A stretch of DNA of 64,000 nt. Origin: an uncultured Prevotellaceae bacterium (GTDB lineage: Bacteria; Bacteroidota; Bacteroidia; Bacteroidales; Bacteroidaceae). The position numbers were made by a program, and so were the translations under genes. The stretch spans positions 155,135 through 219,134 of the forward strand of contig CAMHJQ010000001.1 in NCBI GenBank assembly GCA_946185485.1. Reading direction: 5' to 3'. Under the pieces are notes generated by a model. That model was not told the DNA's origin, searched no databases, and saw only the letters and a program-made list of their open reading frames with translations. Positions 25,914 to 32,890 of the stretch are shown in pieces. Numbering within the stretch: the first letter of the stretch is position 1; each line of letters opens with the position of its first letter.

Positions 25914-25934
25914 GATATGAATGTCGATTACCGT

Positions 25935-26930
25935 TTAGTCAGCAACCAGCGTGAAACGCTTGAAGGCGCAGATCTTCAGCTCCTTATCCTGCTTGGCGAG
26001 CCACTGTGCAACAGTAGCCTTGTCGCCGTCGCCGAACTGGAACTCCTGGTCTACCAGACAGTTCTCCTTCAGGAACTTGTTGACACGACCCTTGGCGATG
26101 TTCTCAATCATCGGCATCTTCAGCTGAGCCTCACCCTCGACCTTTGCCTCGGCAATGATCTTGCGAGCCTCGTCGGCCTGCTCCTGAGTGAGCCAGCCCT
26201 TGGCGGTGTTGCTCTCGATGTGGTCCTCAGAGTCAACGAGGTTGGGGTTGATGCCAGCCTTCTTGACCTTCATCTCCACGAACTTCTCGACCTGCTCCAG
26301 CTTGGTCTTCTCGACGGCAGTCTTGTACTCCTCGTCCAGAATCTTCTTGTCTACGCTGGCAGCGTCCAGAGCGACAGGCTTCATGGCAGCCACCTGCATA
26401 GCCACGAGGTGACCCTGCTCGGCAGCGGGCTTGTTGGTCTGTACCATGGTGCACAGGGTGTGCTTACCCATGTGGTCGTACACTTCGATGTTGTCACCCT
26501 CGAGTGTCAGGTAGCCGTCCAGCTCCATCTTCTCACCGGTGATACCCGAGCGCTGTGTGACAGCCTCCTGAGCGGTCTGACCGTTGATGTCGAGTGCCTT
26601 GACAGCCTCGATGTCCTGAGCCTTAGCTGCGATGGCAGCGTCGAGGATGCTCTGTGTCAGCGCGATGAAGTCGGCACCGTTAGCCACGAAGTCGGTCTCG
26701 CACTTCAGGGCGAGCATGGCAGCGAAGCCGTCCACCTTCTTGACGAGTACACAACCATTTGAAGTCTCACGGTCGCTACGCTTGGCAGCGATAGCCAGTC
26801 CGCGCTCGCGGAGCAGCTCCTTAGCCTTGTCGAAGTCGCCCTCGGCCTCGGTGAGTGCCTTCTTGACGTCAGCCAGACCGGCACCCGTCATAGCGCGAAG
26901 CTTCTTGATATCATCTATTGAAATAGCCAT
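25935..26930 (-). CDS. tsf: Elongation factor Ts
   Basis: The 331-residue protein exchanges GDP for GTP on EF-Tu. The N-terminal UBA-like domain (MAISIDDIKKLRAMTGAGLADVKKAL) and the TDFVANGADF motif that enters the EF-Tu nucleotide site are present. The length, longer than the 283 residues of E. coli, fits Bacteroidota EF-Ts, which carries a longer second core domain. ATG 26930 matches the family N-terminus; an in-frame ATG at 26987 would add an unrelated 19 residues. It follows rpsB by 106 bp and is probably co-transcribed. Confidence 0.97.
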   Translation of the reverse strand: MAISIDDIKKLRAMTGAGLADVKKALTEAEGDFDKAKELLRERGLAIAAKRSDRETSNGCVLVKKVDGFAAMLALKCETDFVANGADFIALTQSILDAAIAAKAQDIEAVKALDINGQTAQEAVTQRSGITGEKMELDGYLTLEGDNIEVYDHMGKHTLCTMVQTNKPAAEQGHLVAMQVAAMKPVALDAASVDKKILDEEYKTAVEKTKLEQVEKFVEMKVKKAGINPNLVDSEDHIESNTAKGWLTQEQADEARKIIAEAKVEGEAQLKMPMIENIAKGRVNKFLKENCLVDQEFQFGDGDKATVAQWLAKQDKELKICAFKRFTLVAD

Positions 26931-27036
26931 TGTTTTCTTGTTTTTTAATGTTTGTATTTTGCAACGGACTACAGGACTTAAGGACATTTTCTACGTAAGA
27001 GTAGTCGTATTAGTCCTGTAGTCCGCTGCTTAAAAA

Positions 27037-27885
27037 TTATTCAGCGGTCTCTTCAGCAGCGGGAGCAGCCTCCTCGGCAGGAGCCTCTACAGCCTCAGCA
27101 GCCTCCTTGCGGGGCTTGCGGGCCTGACGGCGGGGCTTTGCCTCCTCCTCGTCAGCCTCAGCCTGAGCGTCGGCAGCCTTCTCGTCAGCCTTCTCCACCT
27201 TGCGCTCGTCGATACCCTCCTGGATGGCCTGGCAGCAGGCGGTGAGGATGGTCTCTACGCTGTCCTTGGCGTCGTCGTTAGCGGGAATCACGAAGTCGAT
27301 GTTCTTCGGGTCGCTGTTGGTGTCGACGATACCGAACACGGGGATACCCAGACGGTTAGCCTCACGGACGGCAATCTGTTCCTTCAGCACGTCCACTACA
27401 AACAGTGCGCTGGGCAGACGGGTCAGGTCGGCGATAGAACCGAGGTTCTTCTCCAGTTTGGCACGCTGACGAGTCACCTGCAGCAGCTCGCGCTTCGACA
27501 GGTTAGCGAAGGTACCATCCTGCATCAGCTTGTCGATATTGGCCATTTTCTTGACGGCCTTGCGGATGGTGGGGAAGTTGGTGAGCATGCCACCGGGCCA
27601 GCGCTCGATGACGTACGGCATGCCTACGCTGGCAGCCTTCTCAGCGATGATCTCCTTGGTCTGTTTTTTAGTAGCGACGAACAGTATTCTCTTGCCGCTC
27701 TTGGCTATCTGTTTCAGTGCGTCAGCAGCCTCGTCAATCTTGACGACGGTCTTGTGGAGGTCAATGATATGGATACCGTTACGCTCGGTGTAGATATACT
27801 GCGCCATAGCGGGGTTCCACTTACGCTTCAGGTGGCCGAAGTGGCAGCCAGCCTGCAGCAGTTGGTCAAAATTTGTTCTTGCCAT
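27037..27885 (-). CDS. rpsB: 30S ribosomal protein S2 with an acidic Ala/Glu tail
   Basis: The 282-residue protein starts MARTNFDQLLQAGCHFGHLKRK and shows the S2 core (HIIDLHKTVVKIDEA, RWPGGMLTNF, IPVFGIVDTNSDP). It binds the cleft between head and body of the small subunit. After about residue 225 a charged, Ala-rich extension of over 50 residues follows (for example EAPAEEAAPAAEE), similar to the tail on L17 here. ATG 27885 fits the family. A -7 element at 28084-28091 and two repeat arrays lie upstream. tsf follows. Confidence 0.97.
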   Translation of the reverse strand: MARTNFDQLLQAGCHFGHLKRKWNPAMAQYIYTERNGIHIIDLHKTVVKIDEAADALKQIAKSGKRILFVATKKQTKEIIAEKAASVGMPYVIERWPGGMLTNFPTIRKAVKKMANIDKLMQDGTFANLSKRELLQVTRQRAKLEKNLGSIADLTRLPSALFVVDVLKEQIAVREANRLGIPVFGIVDTNSDPKNIDFVIPANDDAKDSVETILTACCQAIQEGIDERKVEKADEKAADAQAEADEEEAKPRRQARKPRKEAAEAVEAPAEEAAPAAEETAE

Positions 27886-27960
27886 TGTTGTCTTTTTCTT
27901 TAAATTGTTGTTTACTTTCTTTTTTAATTCTTTGTCCAGAACCAACCGGAGGGTAGTCTT

Positions 27961-28132
27961 AATGAGTAATTAGTAATGAGTAATTAGTAATTGTGATTAC
28001 TTCATACCTGCCAATTATCTCTGAATCCTTTCGGTTTAGATACTAAACTCTGTCAGTTTCCTTTGGAATGTAACAAGCAACAGCAAAGGTAATCATAATT
28101 ACTCATTACTAATTACTCATTACTAATTCCAT
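27961..28132. repeat. Inverted pair of 7-bp arrays flanking the rpsB promoter
   Basis: The left array (27961-27995) reads aatgagt, aattagt, aatgagt, aattagt, aattgtg. The right array (28098-28132) reads attactc, attacta, attactc, attacta, attccat, the complement of the same words. The left one lies in the rpsB leader; the right one begins at the upstream edge of the -7 element and covers the -33 place. Confidence 0.8.
28084..28091 (-). promoter_or_regulatory. -7 element of rpsB-tsf
   Basis: TACCTTTG on the minus strand fits the consensus; no TTTG box at -33, where the 7-bp array begins. It gives a leader of about 190 bases. Confidence 0.6.
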
Positions 28133-28136
28133 TGGA

Positions 28137-28523
28137 TTAACGCTTACTGAACTGGAAGCGACGACGAGCCTTGGGCCGACCGGGCTTCTTACGCTCAACC
28201 TCACGGGCGTCGCGAGTCAGGAAACCATGGTCCTTCAGGTTCTTCTTATCCTCGGCGTTCACCTTCACCAGTGCACGGGCAATGGCGAGGCGCAGGGCCT
28301 GGCTCTGACCGGTGAAGCCACCGCCGTCCAGGTTAGCCTTGATGTCATATTTCTCAGCGACCTCCAGCAGGTTCAGCGGCTGCTTCACCACGTACTGCAG
28401 GATAGCAGAGGGGAAATAAACTTCCAGATCCTTCTTGTTGATCGTAATCTTGCCAGTACCCTCTGACAGATAAACGCGAGCTACCGAGCTCTTGCGACGA
28501 CCTATTGCATTGATGTATTCCAT
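28137..28523 (-). CDS. rpsI: 30S ribosomal protein S9
   Basis: The 128-residue protein starts MEYINAIGRRKSSVARVYL and ends GRPKARRRFQFSKR, the basic tail that reaches the P-site tRNA in the ribosome. Length and sequence are normal. It follows rplM with a 30-bp gap filled by a 7-bp repeat array, and the two form the usual L13-S9 operon. Confidence 0.98.
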   Translation of the reverse strand: MEYINAIGRRKSSVARVYLSEGTGKITINKKDLEVYFPSAILQYVVKQPLNLLEVAEKYDIKANLDGGGFTGQSQALRLAIARALVKVNAEDKKNLKDHGFLTRDAREVERKKPGRPKARRRFQFSKR

Positions 28524-28524
28524 C

Positions 28525-28559
28525 TTTTTAATGTTTAATCTTTAATCTTTAATTTACTT
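28525..28559. repeat. 7-bp array between rplM and rpsI
   Basis: tttttaa, tgtttaa, tctttaa, tctttaa, tttactt. The last unit includes the rplM stop codon. Confidence 0.8.
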
Positions 28560-29021
28560 GTACTGGTTGATGTCGATAGCCTTAGGCTTCTGTGCCTCGT
28601 GTGGATGCTCAGTACCCTCATATACGTAGAGGTTGTTCAGCAGTGCACGTCCGAGGGGGCCTTTGGGCAGCATACCCTTGACGGCGTGCTTCAGGATGCG
28701 CTCTGTGCCGAAGGGCTTCTTGCGCAGCTCGGCAGGCGTGTTGAAGCGCTGTCCACCGGGATAGCCCGTGTAGCGTGTGTAGACCTTGTCGGTCTCTTTC
28801 TTACCAGTGAATACCACATTCTGTGCGTTGATGATGATGACGTTGTCGCCGCAGTCCTGGTTGGGCGTGAATGTGGGCTTGTACTTACCGCGGATAATCT
28901 TAGCCACCTTCGAGGCCAGTCGTCCTACCACCTGGTCGGTAGCGTCGATGACGACCCATTCCTTCTGTTCGCGGGCAGCTTCCTTCGATACGGAAACGGT
29001 CTTGTAACTTAAAGTGTTCAT
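28554..29021 (-). CDS. rplM: 50S ribosomal protein L13
   Basis: The 155-residue protein contains DATDQVVGRLASKVAKIIRGK, NCGDN-type QDCGDNVIIINA and the C-terminal AVKGMLPKGPLGR motif of L13, an early 23S rRNA-binding assembly protein. An N-terminal extension of about ten residues (MNTLSYKTVSVSK) is usual for Bacteroidota. It heads the L13-S9 operon and is preceded by a long structured leader. Confidence 0.98.
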   Translation of the reverse strand: MNTLSYKTVSVSKEAAREQKEWVVIDATDQVVGRLASKVAKIIRGKYKPTFTPNQDCGDNVIIINAQNVVFTGKKETDKVYTRYTGYPGGQRFNTPAELRKKPFGTERILKHAVKGMLPKGPLGRALLNNLYVYEGTEHPHEAQKPKAIDINQYK

Positions 29022-29250
29022 TTCTTTTAAAAATTTACTACTAAAAAACAGTTTTACTTAAAATATTAATGTACGCACATGGACTCACCCCCGAGGTCTA
29101 ACTCCCGGTTGTTAGTCTAACGTACGCTCCTTTCCGGAACCATTGTTCCTTCAGGATTTCGGGCTGTCGATTCACGAACCGCTGCGTCCGGCCAAAGGCG
29201 CCGCTATTCACACTCCAGTCCAGCGGGGATTCTAAGCCTCTCCCCAAATC
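29022..29250 (-). ncRNA. Structured leader of rplM-rpsI (probable L13-type ribosomal leader)
   Basis: About 230 bases lie between the -7 element and the rplM ATG. The stretch 29080-29250 is GC-rich and full of short pairings: GGAAC/GTTCC around 29138, GGGGA/TCCCC near 29230, and GTTAGAC twice near 29110-29125. The part next to the gene is AT-rich. Leaders upstream of L13 in Bacteroidia have been proposed as autoregulatory RNAs; this looks like one, but no covariance test was possible. Confidence 0.5.
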
Positions 29251-29256
29251 GGACTG

Positions 29257-29307
29257 CAAAGGTACGGCTTTTCTTGCTAATTACGCACGCAAAGAAAAGC
29301 CGTACCC
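29257..29307 (-). promoter_or_regulatory. rplM -7 element fused to a 15-bp inverted repeat
   Basis: TACCTTTG (29257-29264, minus) overlaps the end of an inverted repeat: GGTACGGCTTTTCTT (29261-29275) and its complement (29293-29307) around a 17-base loop. The hairpin may end transcripts from 29379-31246 while its outer base provides the -7 box. No TTTG is seen at -33. Confidence 0.5.
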
Positions 29308-29378
29308 CTAACATTTATATTTTTTTAACTAACCGTATGTATTACGGCTGGTTCCAACATCCGTTCATCGGCGTCCTT

Positions 29379-29531
29379 CTACAACAGGTCGTCCAAGTCA
29401 TCGATGCCTTCCTCGGTGTTGTCGCTATCATTTTTAGGCAACGACCGGTAATTGTCAGATGCTGACTGCAGCATCTTTATCTCTATCTTCACCGTCTCCA
29501 TTCTCGGTGCTTCATATCTATTCTTTTTCAT
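29379..29531 (-). CDS. Small peptide (50 aa) following a sorting-tail protein
   Basis: A strong ribosome site (AAGGAG) 6 bp before ATG 29531 opens a 50-codon frame starting MKKNRYEAPRMETVKIEIK and ending GIDDLDDLL. It begins 14 bp after the stop of the 566-residue surface protein, so it is surely co-transcribed. A basic start, a 'P.(M/T)..V.I' core, a Leu-Gln/Leu-Leu-(X)-Ser step and an acidic end are shared with the peptide at 54858-55001 behind another such protein. No signal peptide or transmembrane helix. Many Bacteroidales genomes carry similar unnamed peptides; function is unknown. Confidence 0.65.
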   Translation of the reverse strand: MKKNRYEAPRMETVKIEIKMLQSASDNYRSLPKNDSDNTEEGIDDLDDLL

Positions 29532-29545
29532 AGTATTCTCCTTTC

Positions 29546-31246
29546 TTACTTAATGACTATCTTCTTTCCATTCACGATATACAGGCCCTTGCCAGGCTGA
29601 GCCACACGCCTGCCTTGCAAGTCGTAAACCACATCAGTTCGTATTTCTACTTTATCATGATGTACGGCATCGCGCATCCCCGTTGCCTCATCATCAAAGG
29701 CAAACTCCAGATAGTCACGGGCTGCGCTGGCACCACCATTCAGATACACCCTACCTGCCGGCAGCGACTCAGCGCCAACCCATCGGTAGAAGCCAACCAC
29801 ATCTTTCTTTTTGCCCAGCACATACGTATTGTTATCTTTAGTCGCCTTCGATCCGTCAGAAATCAACAGTCCCGTATTGGTCACCGTCGCAGGAGCCGTC
29901 GTCACAGGAATGTCGTACGTCCCAGCCGTCCCGCTATACAGTACCACGCCCAGTCCCGTATCCACGACACCATCGCTAATCTTCGTCAACTTCACATTAT
30001 TTCCGTCTATCGCCGCCGTATATGCCGACACCCCAGTATTCGTAAAGTTCAGTTTCTCCGTCGTCCGGTACGTCGCATACTTGTAGTTGCTGATGGTCAC
30101 GGGATAGCGGTCAGCAAAAGACAAGGATTCGACATTGTCGATACAGGCCTTATATCTCAGTATATTCATTCGTCCATAAGCTTTAACTCGTTTACCAAGT
30201 TCATTCGGGTGACTCTTTAATCCATAGTTCGTTTGCGGGTCCCCTGTCTTGAATTGTATCAAGGCTATATCAGAACTGGTCACGTCGTCTCTGTAGTCAG
30301 CGATGGCCACACAATCATCATTATCGGCTACAGTTTTAAAAAACATATCTGTAGTGTAATAGCCGACGATGTACCCTGACACATATTTATCAGAAAAACT
30401 TTTTGTCAAGTAACCAGAATTCATATCACTAACACTATATGGTTTATCTGCCGAACCATCACCTCCCATTACCAATAAAGTATAAGTTGCTTCACCTGCA
30501 TCAAAAGATGCTGTAGAAGCAGAAGATGCTGTTATCAACGTACGACCTGGCCCTACTATCATAACTTCACCAGTAGAAGCATTCACTGTGGCTACTTTCG
30601 TATTACTCGACGAGTAAGTGATAGTACCATCAAAGCCTTCAGCAGTTTCCAAGTCGGGAACTGAATATGACTCTCCTTTTAAAAATCGAAAAAAAGCATT
30701 GTCAAAGGAAAGGTCTGGACTCGTTCCCTTTTCTTCTACCAACTGATAAACAACCACAGAATGGGGGCACAGCCATAAAAGATTATCCTCAGTATAGCAT
30801 TTATATGCACTAAGGCTAGTATCTGTTCCCCCTAAATACCTAGAAGTAGACACGCATTTTATAAGAGCCGTACCATCATTTTGGAAGGAGAAAGACCAAA
30901 TAGAAGGACTACTACTTACGAATGACAGTTCAGTGCCTGATGAATTTTTCAAATAATTACTATTATTCTTTTTAATCTTGAAGCCACCCGACGCAGATTC
31001 CAACTGCCATACATAATCCTCCGAACCCGACAATCCTGTGGTACTAAATTCATTTGTCGTCTGCAAGGCACTACTTGAAAAAGAATGTTTCATCACACGC
31101 CCTGCTTGTTCGAAAACATACTTTTTACCACTTTCCACACTCGTCACGCGCTGGAGGCGGTAGGTTGTGGCACTCACGCTGCTGGCGATGCCTAAGAACA
31201 TCACCAGCAGAAAGAAATTGAAAATCCTTCTGTTCATCTTATTCAT
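29546..31246 (-). CDS. Exported protein with Big_2-like and DUF6359-like domains and a sorting tail
   Basis: The 566-residue protein has a signal peptide (about 1-26), a ricin-like or lectin-like beta region (about 27-170), an Ig-like Big_2 segment (TYSSSNTKVATVNASTGEV, about 210-260), a segment resembling the DUF6359/OB-type domain (ADKPYSVSDMNSGYL to about 375) and the tail VYDLQGRRVAQPGKGLYIVN then GKKIVIK. No catalytic motif is seen; it is likely a surface adhesin or binding protein. The middle of the gene is clearly richer in A and T than its neighbours, hinting at transfer. It has a consensus promoter at 31300-31331 and a small peptide gene behind it. Confidence 0.75.
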   Translation of the reverse strand: MNKMNRRIFNFFLLVMFLGIASSVSATTYRLQRVTSVESGKKYVFEQAGRVMKHSFSSSALQTTNEFSTTGLSGSEDYVWQLESASGGFKIKKNNSNYLKNSSGTELSFVSSSPSIWSFSFQNDGTALIKCVSTSRYLGGTDTSLSAYKCYTEDNLLWLCPHSVVVYQLVEEKGTSPDLSFDNAFFRFLKGESYSVPDLETAEGFDGTITYSSSNTKVATVNASTGEVMIVGPGRTLITASSASTASFDAGEATYTLLVMGGDGSADKPYSVSDMNSGYLTKSFSDKYVSGYIVGYYTTDMFFKTVADNDDCVAIADYRDDVTSSDIALIQFKTGDPQTNYGLKSHPNELGKRVKAYGRMNILRYKACIDNVESLSFADRYPVTISNYKYATYRTTEKLNFTNTGVSAYTAAIDGNNVKLTKISDGVVDTGLGVVLYSGTAGTYDIPVTTAPATVTNTGLLISDGSKATKDNNTYVLGKKKDVVGFYRWVGAESLPAGRVYLNGGASAARDYLEFAFDDEATGMRDAVHHDKVEIRTDVVYDLQGRRVAQPGKGLYIVNGKKIVIK

Positions 31247-31299
31247 AATATTAGGTTTTTAGTACATCAACGGAAACTCATCATATCGATTTCCACATG

Positions 31300-31331
31300 C
31301 AAAAGTAACGATTTCTTACGATTATTCCAAA
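31300..31331 (-). promoter_or_regulatory. Promoter of the 29546-31246 surface protein
   Basis: TTTG (31328-31331), 20 bp, TACTTTTG (31300-31307) on the minus strand: full consensus, 54 bp before the ATG. Confidence 0.85.
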
Positions 31332-31399
31332 TTATACGACAAAAAAACACATCCCCCCCCTCACAGCTCCCTATTCGGGCTGAATATAATCGCTCACGA

Positions 31400-31574
31400 C
31401 GCAGGAAAGTATGCCCGCAGCTATGGAAAGTATTGCTCGCAGCTATGGAAAGTATTGCTCGCAGTGGGGGATTTTATGCTCCATTGTGCAGGCTTTTATG
31501 GCTAACTCTTGCTCGAAGTATTGCTCAGACCGCCTCGGCGGAGAATAAAATCGCGCACCGCGAAGCATAAAATC
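31400..31574. repeat. Repeat cluster upstream of the transposase
   Basis: A 22-bp unit (cgcagctatggaaagtattg plus ct) occurs twice in tandem (31416-31437, 31438-31459) with degenerate pieces before and after. Then GATTTTATGCT (31470-31480) is matched by its exact complement at 31564-31574, around an inner hairpin CCGCC-TC-GGCGG (31530-31541). The stretch 31332-31667 has no gene; this repeat cluster is its main content. It resembles the REP/BIME hairpins found beside REP-associated transposases. Confidence 0.6.
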
Positions 31575-31667
31575 CGCAAGCGCGGCGCAGCTATTCGTTA
31601 ACACGTCGCAACAAAACGGCTAACACGGGTGTCAAAGACCTGCTTATTCAAAGAATTTGCGAGATAG

Positions 31668-31699
31668 TTTGCAAATGTCGGGGAGAATCGCTATCTTTG
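31668..31699 (+). promoter_or_regulatory. Promoter of the transposase gene
   Basis: TTTG (31668-31671), 20 bp, TATCTTTG (31692-31699): full consensus. The transcript should start about 12 bases before the ATG, giving a very short leader. Confidence 0.8.
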
Positions 31700-31718
31700 C
31701 AACAAAAGCCGGAAACAG

Positions 31719-32888
31719 ATGACAGAGGAACAAATAGCATCGAAGAAGGAGCATGCTGGGGAAAAGAAGGCTTCGATGAAACGGCGTGACGACCATCATG
31801 ACTACACCGAACGGCGGATGTATATGATAACGCTGGAGGTGGAGGGACGGCGGCCTCTGTTTGGACGGATAGTGGGCGACGCCTTTGCCCCGAAAGGGGG
31901 CAAGGACGAGCCACACATAGAACTGACAGCACTGGGCAAGGCTGTACAGAGCGAGTGGCTAGGCATTCACAGCTACTATCCGCAGATAGAGGTAATGGCC
32001 GTTCAGATGATGCCAGACCACATGCACGGCATACTTTTCGTAAAAGAACGGCTGCCGGTACATTTAGGACAGGTGATTTCGGGCTTTAAGGCAGGGTGCC
32101 GAAGGGCGGAAAAGATGCTAAGAGCGGAGAATGTTGCGGCAAAGCCGCAACCTACGGAGAAAGCAGGACAGCAGACTACGGAGAAAGTAGGACAGCAGAC
32201 TACGGAGAAAGTGGGACAGCAGGCCAGGCTTTCTCGGCAGGTGACGGCTGTGCCGTCGCAAGGAGCGATGGAAGCAGCTCAGGGTGCAGAAACGACAAAG
32301 AGGAGACAGGATTACCGCCCGCTATTTGCAAAGGGCTACAACGACTTGATACTCCGCACCTACGACGAGCTGGGCTCGTGGCAGAACTATTTGCGCGACA
32401 ATCCGCGCCGGCTGATGATGAAACGGGCACGACCAGAGTGGTTGCGCCCATTCTTCGGGCTACGGATAGGACAACACTGCTTCAGCGGCATAGGGAACCG
32501 GGATCTGCTGGAGACACCGAAGCGGAAAGCGGTCCGTATATCGCGGAGACTGAACGAGGCTGAGATAACAGCAGTAGCAACGCAATACTTAAAAGAGGCA
32601 GAACAAGGCACAGTACTCGTATCGCCAGCCATCTCGCCTGGCGAGAAGCGAGTGATGAGAGCGGCCTTCAATGCGGGCTTTCCCACTATTGTCATCATGG
32701 AGAACGGTTTTTCGCAAATGTCGAAGCCACATGGCGAGCAGTTCTATGCTTGTGCCGAAGGACGGCTGCTGATGCTTTCGCCCTGGGAGCACCATAACGA
32801 AAAGCAGAAACTTACCAGCGGACAGTGCATGCAAATGAACCTGATGGCACTGGAAATCAGCGAAGGGAAAGAGGATGACGACACATGA
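31719..32888 (+). CDS. REP-associated tyrosine transposase (RAYT) with a DprA/SLOG-like C-terminal domain
   Basis: The 389-residue protein has a Y1-transposase part (about 30-235): MYMITLEVEGR, the HUH motif as PDHMHGILF (His101, His103) and a likely catalytic Tyr224 in WQNYLRDNPRR. RAYTs cut single-stranded DNA at REP hairpins and are usually about 150-220 residues long. Here about 150 more residues follow; TVLVSPAISPGEKRVMRAAF (298-317), GFPTIVIMENG and GRLLMLSPW look like a DprA/LOG nucleotide-binding fold. An inserted linker (145-168) has three 8-residue repeats (TTEKVGQQ). It has its own promoter, repeat cluster upstream, and a stop only 2 bp from the convergent peptidase. Confidence 0.78.
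   Translation: MTEEQIASKKEHAGEKKASMKRRDDHHDYTERRMYMITLEVEGRRPLFGRIVGDAFAPKGGKDEPHIELTALGKAVQSEWLGIHSYYPQIEVMAVQMMPDHMHGILFVKERLPVHLGQVISGFKAGCRRAEKMLRAENVAAKPQPTEKAGQQTTEKVGQQTTEKVGQQARLSRQVTAVPSQGAMEAAQGAETTKRRQDYRPLFAKGYNDLILRTYDELGSWQNYLRDNPRRLMMKRARPEWLRPFFGLRIGQHCFSGIGNRDLLETPKRKAVRISRRLNEAEITAVATQYLKEAEQGTVLVSPAISPGEKRVMRAAFNAGFPTIVIMENGFSQMSKPHGEQFYACAEGRLLMLSPWEHHNEKQKLTSGQCMQMNLMALEISEGKEDDDT
32133..32222. repeat. Hairpin plus three 24-bp tandem repeats inside the transposase gene
   Basis: GTTGCGGC-AAA-GCCGCAAC is a perfect hairpin (32133-32151). Three 24-bp units, each near actacggagaaagtaggacag plus cag, follow at 32151-32174, 32175-32198 and 32199-32222, encoding the 8-residue linker repeats. 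Confidence 0.8.
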
Positions 32889-32890
32889 TG

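Noticed and set aside
29080..29250. tRNA or other known small RNA in the GC-rich island
   Set aside because: No T-loop GTTCRA, cloverleaf or CCA-type end could be drawn; its place before rplM fits a leader better.
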